Both the position numbers and the translations under genes were made by a program. Below are positions 49,765 to 56,556 of a DNA stretch of 56,556 nucleotides, in pieces. The notes under the pieces are model-generated. The model had not been told where the DNA came from. It saw only the letters and a program-made list of their open reading frames with translations, and did no database searches. Each line of letters starts with the position of its first letter. Positions within the stretch are counted from its first letter, which is position 1. The stretch spans positions 1 to 56,556 of the forward strand of contig JAZSPU010000041.1 of NCBI GenBank assembly GCA_045537575.1, read 5' to 3'. The stretch comes from SIG607 sp045537575 (GTDB lineage Bacteria; Bacillota; Clostridia; Oscillospirales; Acutalibacteraceae).

Positions 49765-50226
49765 ATGCCTAATGCGGAAAATTTTAATTTAACACCGAGA
49801 GAAAGAAAATTCTGTGAAGAATATATGCGTACCGGCGAAAAAGCAAAGTCGGCGATTTTTGCGGGATTTAAAGAAAAATCCGCTGCAAACGCTGCTACAA
49901 GAATGCTTAAAAATGATGAGTGCCTTGCGTACATACACGCGATACAAAAACGCGCGCGCGAGGAACTGCATATAGACGATAACTGGGCGGTACTCAAAGC
50001 TATTGAAGTATATAACCGCTGTATGAGCGCGGTTCCGGTTATGGAGTGGGATTATAAAACTCACGAAATGAAGCCTACAGGCGAATATACTTTCGATTCC
50101 AAAGGTGCGCTGAAAGCCTTGGAGCTTATAAAAACGCTCTTAGGACTTGGCGAAGATGACAGCGGCAAGCTACACGAAGCAATTACCTTTATCGAGGACA
50201 TAAAGGTGGTGGATGGTAATGGCTAA
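49765..50226 (+). CDS. terS: Terminase small subunit
   Basis: 153 residues: LTPRERKFCEEYM, SAIFAGFKEKSAANAATRML (HTH), then a helical oligomerisation part. ATG at 49765; GTG at 49756 also possible. It recognises phage DNA for packaging with TerL. Confidence 0.88.
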   Translation: MPNAENFNLTPRERKFCEEYMRTGEKAKSAIFAGFKEKSAANAATRMLKNDECLAYIHAIQKRAREELHIDDNWAVLKAIEVYNRCMSAVPVMEWDYKTHEMKPTGEYTFDSKGALKALELIKTLLGLGEDDSGKLHEAITFIEDIKVVDGNG

Positions 50227-51571
50227 TGTTTCTTTAAAACAAATCGTAGGAGGCGGATATGACCGTTTTTGGAATGATAAAAACCGTTACAGAGTGCTTA
50301 AAGGCGGTAAGGGTAGTAAAAAATCTACCACGTCCGCCCTGAATCTTATTTATCGCATTATGAAATACCCCGGCAGTAATGCCCTTGTGGTAAGAGCGGT
50401 AATGCAGACACATAGAGACTCTACCTTTGCGGCGCTTTCTTGGGCTCAAAACAAATTGGGTGTTTCTCATTTATGGAAAAATAGTGTGAGTCCTATGCAA
50501 ATGATATATAAGCCTACGGGTCAGAAGATTATCTTTAGAGGTTTTGATGACGTTTTGAAGCTCGCTTCGACTACCGTTGAAGTCGGATATCTTAATTTCG
50601 TATGGATAGAAGAAGCCTATGAAATATATAGCGAAGCAGATTTTGATAAACTCGACCTTTCGGTACCACGTGGTGCAGTTCCTGAAGGACTTTTTAAACA
50701 AACAACGTTAACGTTTAACCCTTGGAGTGCTGAGCATTGGTTAAAGAAAAGATTTTTTGACAAATCTGATAAAAACGTTTCTACATACAGCACCAATTAT
50801 CTCAACAATGAGTGGATAGACAGTCAGGATATTGCAGTATTTGAGCGTATGAAGGAAACAAATTACCGCAAATATGCAGTTGCAGGCTTGGGCGAATGGG
50901 GCGTGGCAGATGGCCTTGTTTACGAAAATTACGAAGTTAAATCGTTTTTAGTCAATGAACTTGGAATAAAGCGTGATGAAAACGGAAAGGTCTTAGAAGA
51001 TAATTCTTGGAGATTTAGAAGCTTTTTCGGTCTTGACTACGGCTATACAAACGATCCTACGGCTTTTGTTGCAATGGCAGTAAATCCAATAGACAAAGAG
51101 ATATACGTTTATGACGAATTTTACAGGGTAAAAATGCTGAACTCGGATATTGCCCGTGAAATTCGAAGTAAAGGATATGCCAAGGAGCGTATAAGAGCTG
51201 ATGCTGCAGAACCAAAAAGTAATGATGATTTAAAAAGGCTTGGTATCTCCCGAATATTGCCCAGTGTTAAGGGCCCCGATAGCATTATGAACGGAATTAA
51301 CGCTTTGCAGGAGTATAAAATTTATATTTCTCCTGCCTGTAAGAACTTTATAGCGGAAATTTCCGGTTATTGCTTTGAAAAAGACCGAAATGATAAGCCT
51401 ACCAATAAGCCGACAGATAAAATGAATCATCTTATGGATGCAATGCGATACGCTGCATATGATATTCGTTTCTTTAAACCTGAAAAGCCTACTAGGAAAC
51501 GGATGAGCGATTCCGAAAGATACAGCATAGGACTGAATATGTCAAAAGATATAAACGGAGGATGGAGTTAA
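50219..51571 (+). CDS. terL: Terminase large subunit
   Basis: 450 residues, PBSX/phage-type. ATPase: Walker A LKGGKGSKKST, Walker B NFVWIEEA, coupling motif TLTFNP. Nuclease: GLDYGYTNDP, RADAAEP and MNHLMDAMRYAAYD (three acids). Packages DNA into the capsid. ATG at 50219 preferred, 9 bases after AAAGGTGG; 50213 also possible. Overlaps terS by 8 bases. Confidence 0.95.
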   Translation: MANVSLKQIVGGGYDRFWNDKNRYRVLKGGKGSKKSTTSALNLIYRIMKYPGSNALVVRAVMQTHRDSTFAALSWAQNKLGVSHLWKNSVSPMQMIYKPTGQKIIFRGFDDVLKLASTTVEVGYLNFVWIEEAYEIYSEADFDKLDLSVPRGAVPEGLFKQTTLTFNPWSAEHWLKKRFFDKSDKNVSTYSTNYLNNEWIDSQDIAVFERMKETNYRKYAVAGLGEWGVADGLVYENYEVKSFLVNELGIKRDENGKVLEDNSWRFRSFFGLDYGYTNDPTAFVAMAVNPIDKEIYVYDEFYRVKMLNSDIAREIRSKGYAKERIRADAAEPKSNDDLKRLGISRILPSVKGPDSIMNGINALQEYKIYISPACKNFIAEISGYCFEKDRNDKPTNKPTDKMNHLMDAMRYAAYDIRFFKPEKPTRKRMSDSERYSIGLNMSKDINGGWS

Positions 51572-51786
51572 TGCAAACAGCATTGATAATTCTTATTTGT
51601 ATTTTTGTTCTAATGCTTTGGTTTTTTACTTTAGCGGTGAGTTCTTTTGTTACTTATGTTATTTGCAAAAAGAAATCAAAGCAACCGAGAGAAGAAAATT
51701 TGACCGAAGAAGAGAAAATAAAAAATCAAAAAGAAAAGAAATACATAGAAAATTTATACAGTTATAACGGCGATGAACAAAATTAA
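51571..51786 (+). CDS. Small membrane protein between terminase and scaffold
   Basis: 71 residues: one membrane helix (about 4-27), then a charged tail. ATG at 51571, sharing one base with the terL stop, after GGAGGATGGAG. Function unknown; an unusual place for a membrane protein. Confidence 0.6.
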   Translation: MQTALIILICIFVLMLWFFTLAVSSFVTYVICKKKSKQPREENLTEEEKIKNQKEKKYIENLYSYNGDEQN

Positions 51787-51804
51787 TTGCCGAAGAATCC
51801 CCTC

Positions 51805-51842
51805 GCCAACATACGTTGGCCCTCTCCCCTTTAGACAAGGGG
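51805..51842. repeat. Two short hairpins in the terL-scaffold gap
   Basis: GCCAAC-ATAC-GTTGGC (51805-51820) and CCCCTT-TAGAC-AAGGGG (51826-51842). GC-rich palindromic words like those near 40318. May be mRNA processing sites between late genes. Confidence 0.65.
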
Positions 51843-51890
51843 CGCAATACACCAATAACCGCTCACCATAGCGGATAAAGGAGAATATAT

Positions 51891-52697
51891 ATGGATGAAA
51901 ATTTAATTTCTACTCAGGATACCATACCTGAAGAGGAAAACGCAGCAGCTGAAGCTGCAGAAAATGAGCAGGAGAATATCGAAGTGCCCGAAGAATCAAA
52001 TGACGGTGCTGAAGAAAAACCTGCAGAGCAGGATGAAGGAGCTCTTCTTCCCGGAATAAGCATTAAATTCAATAAGAAAAACATTGATTTAAGCCACGAG
52101 GAAGCGGTCACTTATGCTCAAAAGGGTATGAAGTATGACCAGATATCGGAGGAATATTCATTACTGCACAAACATTCTACAGATTTAAAAGAACTCATTG
52201 ACCACGCTGGACGTAGTGGAAAGAGTTTAAGTGAATTTGTAGAGGGAATAAAGGAAGCGGAAATAAACGTTATAAGACAGCAGTGTAAGGAAACTGCCGG
52301 GGGTAATGAAGAATATGAACAGCTGTTATTCGATAAAGCCCTAAAGGAGAGAAATCTAAAACTGCAGGAATATAACGACAGTATCGCTTCTAAAGAAAAA
52401 GAAGAGCAGGAGAGCTTTGAGAAATCTTTGGCTGATGCAGTTATATCAATTAACAAAATAAATCCCGATATAACCGACGTCACTCAGATTCCCGAAAGCG
52501 TTATTAAAACTGCTCAAAAAGACGGCATATCCATAAGAGAAGCTTATCTCTTAAATGAATATGCCGAAAGAAAAGCCGTGGAAGCGGCAGAAAAAGCCGA
52601 AAAATCGGCAAAAGAAAAAAGTTCCGGAAGCCTTAAGGATGATGCAAACGACACCGATACCGGTACGGCAGCATTTTTGAAAGGACTATGGAGCTAA
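51891..52697 (+). CDS. Phage scaffolding protein
   Basis: 268 residues, very acidic and Glu/Ala-rich N-terminus (about 1-50), then long helices (EYEQLLFDKALKERNLKLQE) and a final AAFLKGLWS. This composition and the place right before the coat gene are those of scaffolding proteins that build the procapsid. RBS AAAGGAGA. Confidence 0.75.
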   Translation: MDENLISTQDTIPEEENAAAEAAENEQENIEVPEESNDGAEEKPAEQDEGALLPGISIKFNKKNIDLSHEEAVTYAQKGMKYDQISEEYSLLHKHSTDLKELIDHAGRSGKSLSEFVEGIKEAEINVIRQQCKETAGGNEEYEQLLFDKALKERNLKLQEYNDSIASKEKEEQESFEKSLADAVISINKINPDITDVTQIPESVIKTAQKDGISIREAYLLNEYAERKAVEAAEKAEKSAKEKSSGSLKDDANDTDTGTAAFLKGLWS

Positions 52698-52728
52698 AAG
52701 AATTTTTAAATTTAAGGAGAAATGAAAT

Positions 52729-53715
52729 ATGCCTATTAATACTATTGAAAAAGCCGTTAAGTATAGCGGTGAGCTTGATAAAATGTTCACTCAGAAAAGC
52801 GTTGTTGGCTTTTTTGCTGATAATATTTTGCGCGCAAAGTTTGTGGGTGCAAAAACTGTTATTTTACCGGATATAGAATTTCAGGGCTTGGTGGATTATG
52901 ACCGTGATAACGGATTTACACGTGGAGCAGTAACCGTAGCCAACACGCCCTTCACAATGCAGATGGACCGTCAGCGTTCTTATCAGATTGACCGCGAGGA
53001 TATGGATGAAACCGGTGTTGAAAATCTTGCCGGAAAGATTCTCGGTGAATTTGTGCGTACAAAGGTTACACCCGAATGTGACGCTTACGTTCTTTCTAAA
53101 ATTGCTGGGTTTGCCAACCAGAACGGTGGCGTTTCTGTACCCACTTCCACTGAACTTACAAAGCCCGTAGCACTCTTTAATAAGCTTGCGCAGGCAGTAC
53201 GTGAAGAGGTAGGTTATGACGAAGAACTTGTATGCTTTGTTGACAACAGTACATATACATCAATGCTTAACGATACTACCTTTAACAAGCAGGTAATCGT
53301 TTCTGATTTCAAGAAGGGCGAAGCTACTCAGATGGTTAAGAGCATTGATGGTGTGCCTATTATTCCCGTACCTTCCACAAGAATGAAGGGTGCCTTTGAT
53401 TTCATCTCAGAACCCGCTAAAGGTTTTGTAGCAGCTCCCGATGCCGCAAGCATTCGCATGATTGTAATGCCTAAGAAGGGTGCAAGTCTCGTGAAGAAGA
53501 CTGAAACACTTCGAATCTTTACTCCTGAGCAGAACATAGATGCAGATGCATATAAATTCGATTACAGAGTTTACTATGACGTTTTTGTAAAAAAGAGTCA
53601 GAGCAAAGCTATTAAGGTTGCTGCTTCTAAGGCATATACCGCCCCTGATTATGCTGTTAATCACAAAGAGAATATTAATGCTGCAGCTGCTTCTGATGAC
53701 GGCGCCGAAGAATAA
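52729..53715 (+). CDS. Major capsid protein
   Basis: 328 residues: SGELDKMFTQKSVVGFFADN, FQGLVDYDRDNGFTRGAVTV, then LVCFVDNSTYTSMLNDTTF and IIPVPSTRMKGAFDFIS; the pattern of HK97-fold coat proteins of P22/related Firmicute phages. RBS AAGGAGAAA. The most highly expressed late gene; it has a terminator behind it. Confidence 0.88.
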   Translation: MPINTIEKAVKYSGELDKMFTQKSVVGFFADNILRAKFVGAKTVILPDIEFQGLVDYDRDNGFTRGAVTVANTPFTMQMDRQRSYQIDREDMDETGVENLAGKILGEFVRTKVTPECDAYVLSKIAGFANQNGGVSVPTSTELTKPVALFNKLAQAVREEVGYDEELVCFVDNSTYTSMLNDTTFNKQVIVSDFKKGEATQMVKSIDGVPIIPVPSTRMKGAFDFISEPAKGFVAAPDAASIRMIVMPKKGASLVKKTETLRIFTPEQNIDADAYKFDYRVYYDVFVKKSQSKAIKVAASKAYTAPDYAVNHKENINAAAASDDGAEE

Positions 53716-53728
53716 TTAATTAAATAAT

Positions 53729-53760
53729 AAAATCCGCCTCCCTTTTGGGAAGCGGATTTT
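53729..53760 (+). terminator. Terminator after the capsid gene
   Basis: Perfect-type stem AAAATCCGC-CTCCC/GGGAA-GCGGATTTT (one G-T class mismatch) with TTTT loop. It would limit capsid transcripts and let only part continue to the portal gene. Confidence 0.8.
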
Positions 53761-53798
53761 GGCGCATAGTAAAGGACCATAAAAACGGAGGAAACAAA

Positions 53799-55652
53799 GT
53801 GAAAAAAGATAATAAAAATAATGCACCGCAGGTCATTTTTAGTAAGTATGAAACGGGTACCGATTATAAGGCTGCTCTTGGTACAAGGGGTATATTTGAC
53901 CAGGCTAAAATGAACGAGCGTTTTTATGTAGGCGACCAATGGCACGGTGCAAACGTAGGAAACAGACCCCTTGTACGACATAATATTATCCGCCGTATAG
54001 GCGAATATAAAAGAGCGGTTATTTGTGCTAATCCTATTTCGGTGAATTTCAGCGCTGAAGGTGTACCAAACACTAACGATACAATAACCGAAACAATGGA
54101 ATATAGAAAGAATATCGCAAAGGAACTTCCCGAAGATGCCTTTAATGGTATGAAACGCGAAGGGGAAGTAGCTCTTATTATGAGCGCTCTTTCGGATTAT
54201 CACAGAGTTACAGCCGAAAGAATTAAATTTGACTATAAGAAGGACAGGGTTATAAGAAATGCGTATATTTCGGGTACCGGTGTTCTTTATACATATTGGA
54301 ATAGCGAAATAAGAACGGGACTTTATGCTGACGAAGGAAAAACAAAGGCTATAAAAGGCGATATAGACTGTGAAGTTTTGAATATCGAGAACGTTGTTTT
54401 CGGTGAACCAAATAACGAAGATATTCAGTCTCAGCCATTTATTCTTATTTCTCAGCGTAAAAGTGTAGGTACACTTAAAAACGAAGCACGTCGTAACGGT
54501 ATTTCCAAAGATGAAATAGAAAATATTAAGCCTGATAATAATCTTTCTTACGAATCAGGAGACAGAGGGGAAACAGAACCACAGGACAGCAAACGTGCAA
54601 CTGTTATTACAAAACTCTTCAGAGTATATAAAGAGGACGGTAGCAGCACCATACATGGCATTAAGGTTACCGAAAACGCTGTTATACGTCGCGAATGGGA
54701 TTTAGGTATAAATTTATATCCCATATCCATTTATGCTTGGGAGCAAAGAAATAACTGTGTTTACGGGGATAGTGAAATTACATATCTTATCCCTAATCAA
54801 ATTGCTATAAACAGAATACTTACTGCAGGTGTATGGGCGCAGATGATGAACGGTATGCCCATTATGGTGCAGGATGGAGATATTGTAGAGGGAAATGTTT
54901 CCAATATGCCCGGTGAAATAATTAAGGTTCATGCAGGTGGAGCGGGAATTAGTCAGGCTATAGGATATATAAACCCGCCTGCTTTTGCGCCGCAGTATCA
55001 GGGTATGACCAATGACCTTATTGCAACAACTCTTTCTTGTGCAGGCGCTAACGATGCCGCCCTTGGTAACGTTGATCCGAAGAATACGTCAGCACTTGTG
55101 GTTGCAAGGGAAGCGGCAACAATGCCGATGCAGCTTTATCAGAATAGATTTTATCAGTTCTGTGAGGATACTGCTCGTATATGGGCGGAAATGTGGCTTA
55201 AAAACTATGGCAAAAGAAATCTTAAAATTGAAGACGAAAGCGGAGTATGGTATCTGCCCTTTGATAGTGATAGATATAAAGAGCTTCTGCTTAGTGTTAG
55301 GGTGGATGTAGGCGCTTCAACACTTTACGGCGAAGGTCAGGTTATTACAACCTTGGGAAATCTTCTTACTGCAGGTCTTATAACACCTATACAGTATTTA
55401 AAACGTCTTCCTAAGAACACAATTCCCGATATTTCGGGCCTTATTCGTGAGGCTCAAGCAGTAAACAATAACACTGTCACCGATACAGAATCAATACTTA
55501 CTGAACTCGGCCTTAGCGAAGAAGAAAAACAAGAGTTTTATGCATTGCCGCCCGAACAACAGCAGAAGATCCTTTCTTCAGTTTTCGGCGCAGGTAAAAT
55601 ACAGAATACCAATTCGGGAGGAATGGTAAATGGAGAAAACAATTTCGGTTAA
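53799..55652 (+). CDS. Portal protein
   Basis: 617 residues. KMNERFYVGDQWHGANVGNR, PLVRHNIIRRIGEYKRAVI, then ISVNFSAEG and a long core with QIAINRILTAGVWAQMMNGM and GNVDPKNTSALVVAREAA, the pattern of P22 gp1-like portals (600-700 aa). GTG start at 53799 after CGGAGGA; a longer frame from 53745 runs through the terminator hairpin and is rejected. It lies after the capsid gene, the reverse of the common order. Confidence 0.85.
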   Translation: MKKDNKNNAPQVIFSKYETGTDYKAALGTRGIFDQAKMNERFYVGDQWHGANVGNRPLVRHNIIRRIGEYKRAVICANPISVNFSAEGVPNTNDTITETMEYRKNIAKELPEDAFNGMKREGEVALIMSALSDYHRVTAERIKFDYKKDRVIRNAYISGTGVLYTYWNSEIRTGLYADEGKTKAIKGDIDCEVLNIENVVFGEPNNEDIQSQPFILISQRKSVGTLKNEARRNGISKDEIENIKPDNNLSYESGDRGETEPQDSKRATVITKLFRVYKEDGSSTIHGIKVTENAVIRREWDLGINLYPISIYAWEQRNNCVYGDSEITYLIPNQIAINRILTAGVWAQMMNGMPIMVQDGDIVEGNVSNMPGEIIKVHAGGAGISQAIGYINPPAFAPQYQGMTNDLIATTLSCAGANDAALGNVDPKNTSALVVAREAATMPMQLYQNRFYQFCEDTARIWAEMWLKNYGKRNLKIEDESGVWYLPFDSDRYKELLLSVRVDVGASTLYGEGQVITTLGNLLTAGLITPIQYLKRLPKNTIPDISGLIREAQAVNNNTVTDTESILTELGLSEEEKQEFYALPPEQQQKILSSVFGAGKIQNTNSGGMVNGENNFG

Positions 55653-55986
55653 AGAGCTTATTGATAAAGCCTTTGATTTATGTGGATACACCCGTACCAA
55701 TGAACTGAATAAACAGGCCATAACTGCCGTAAATATCATTGTGTCGGATATATTTTACACTCTTAACAAAGAAGGCTATACACCAATTACTAGTCTTGAT
55801 GATGAAATAACCTTTGAAGAGCGCATTATAAACGACATACTTCCATACGGTGTGGCAGCTCGTATTGCTGAACTCGAATATGACGGTGAAAAACAAAACA
55901 TTTATGCTGCTTACTATAACAGAAAAAGACTTTCTTTGGGTGGCAGAGGTATGATAGAGGACAAATTACCGAGAGGTGACTGGTAA
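55630..55986 (+). CDS. Head-completion / adaptor protein
   Basis: 118 residues: SVKELIDKAFDLCGYTRTNE, then IIVSDIFYTLNKEGY and YGVAARIAELEYDGEKQ. Helical, of the size and place of head-tail connector or P22 gp4-like proteins. It overlaps the portal gene by 23 bases. Confidence 0.7.
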   Translation: MEKTISVKELIDKAFDLCGYTRTNELNKQAITAVNIIVSDIFYTLNKEGYTPITSLDDEITFEERIINDILPYGVAARIAELEYDGEKQNIYAAYYNRKRLSLGGRGMIEDKLPRGDW

Positions 55987-56556
55987 TGTTATATAAAATT
56001 GGAAGAAATCCCATATACAGAGTTCCTATTCCTGCTCTTATAGGCGGAATAAATACTAATAGCAGTTCTGACGTCGTGGGAGATAATCAACTTTCTAACT
56101 GCCTTAATATGATGGCTATGGACGGCATTCTCAGAACCCGCCCCGGATTTGTTACTGATGTAAACGGCGCAGGTATTCAGAATTTGCAGTCAACTGCAAA
56201 GAAAATTAAGCAATATGATTTTTCTGCAGAGCTTGACGGTAAATACGGTAAAGTTATTTCTGTATGGTGTAACAACAGTGTTAGGTATTATCACGCGGAT
56301 AAAGACGGAATGTTAAGTAATCTTGGAATAATAGAAACCGATGGAGAAATTATAAACGAATTTACTGTAACCGGTAATGATGGGTTATATTCTTATGTTA
56401 CTTTTGAAAATGAAAATGATCCGCAATATAAAATTTATGTACTTAAAGATTCCGCCGAAGCTAATACATGGGAAGAAGCTGAACTGTATATTCCTACAGT
56501 AATAACAAATGGCGTTACAAATGGTTTGGAAACTTCAGGGACTTTGAGTGGAGATT
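55986..56556 (+). CDS. Phage head/tail structural protein, truncated by window edge
   Basis: 190 residues seen, frame still open at the edge. MLYKIGRNPIYRVPIPALIG, LNMMAMDGILRTRPGF, then beta-rich repeats. Similar starts occur in P22 gp10/gp26-like stabilisation proteins and in baseplate-type tail proteins. ATG shares one base with the preceding stop. Confidence 0.75.
   Translation, partial: MLYKIGRNPIYRVPIPALIGGINTNSSSDVVGDNQLSNCLNMMAMDGILRTRPGFVTDVNGAGIQNLQSTAKKIKQYDFSAELDGKYGKVISVWCNNSVRYYHADKDGMLSNLGIIETDGEIINEFTVTGNDGLYSYVTFENENDPQYKIYVLKDSAEANTWEEAELYIPTVITNGVTNGLETSGTLSGD

Larger units (their letters stand above)
37362..56556. mobile_element. Prophage integrated in cotJC (left part, runs off window)
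   Basis: From attL rightward: serine recombinase, Spo0A-like regulator, repressor and operators, small early genes, tnpB insertion, Rep-like and zinc proteins, late regulator, terminase, scaffold, capsid, portal and head-completion genes. The tailed-phage structural set with a P22-like flavour (coat and portal types) suggests a podovirus or siphovirus head. At least 19.2 kb; the right end is not seen. Confidence 0.93.

Noticed and set aside
53745..53798. Longer portal start from 53745
   Set aside because: It would begin inside the capsid terminator hairpin; GTG at 53799 has a proper CGGAGGA site.

Overview
The window reads as chromosome of a low- to mid-GC, spore-forming member of the Clostridia (Firmicutes), most likely a gut or rumen fibre-associated Oscillospiraceae/Ruminococcaceae-type bacterium. 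The reasons are sigma-A promoters of TTGACA-N17-TATAAT type, strong AGGAGG ribosome sites with ATG, GTG and TTG starts, a type III glutamine synthetase, dockerin-bearing secreted proteins, a preQ1-type riboswitch and a cotJ spore-coat operon. The species cannot be named from sequence alone.

Bases 1-36,800 are ordinary host chromosome with islands of interest. A left-edge P-loop kinase and a small two-gene unit (YHGS protein plus four-helix-bundle protein) come first. Then follows a non-coding stretch (about 1,570-2,370) holding a tandem array of short hairpins, tRNA-Tyr, a duplicated tRNA-Thr 3' end and tRNA-Thr. Next are a CUT1 sugar ABC transporter without its ATPase, a dockerin protein, mntP, rpsO-pnp with structured leader and intercistronic RNA, prfC, a GH5-like hydrolase plus FkbM methyltransferase, a riboswitch-controlled queuosine-precursor transporter plus SDR, glnN, a transglutaminase/LCP-like pair, an ABC-F protein, a second dockerin protein, lepA, a beta-helix (GH110-like) protein, a Gx transporter/NusG-II pair divergent from apbE, and secA.

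At 36,827 the spore-coat operon cotJA-cotJB-cotJC begins. cotJC is cut after its 31st codon (the conserved QYGG position), and from there to the right edge the window is a prophage whose far end lies outside. A large serine recombinase sits directly at the junction. Divergent from it is a small protein that is plainly a Spo0A C-terminal DNA-binding domain without a receiver domain, and 0A-box-like TGTCGAA/TGTCGAT sequences lie in the shared promoter region. Together these suggest an intervening element whose excision is tied to sporulation, with the spore-coat gene rebuilt in the mother cell. This is the strongest candidate for an unusual system here.

The rest of the prophage has a LexA-like repressor with three palindromic operators, a second HTH repressor with its own operators, a 125-bp unit bounded by 21-bp perfect inverted repeats, a tnpB-only insertion with likely omega RNA, a structured non-coding stretch, a HUH-type Rep-like protein, many small zinc-binding proteins, a late-gene regulator with a likely activator site, and then terminase small and large subunits, scaffold, capsid, portal and head-completion genes. 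The capsid-before-portal order is unusual.
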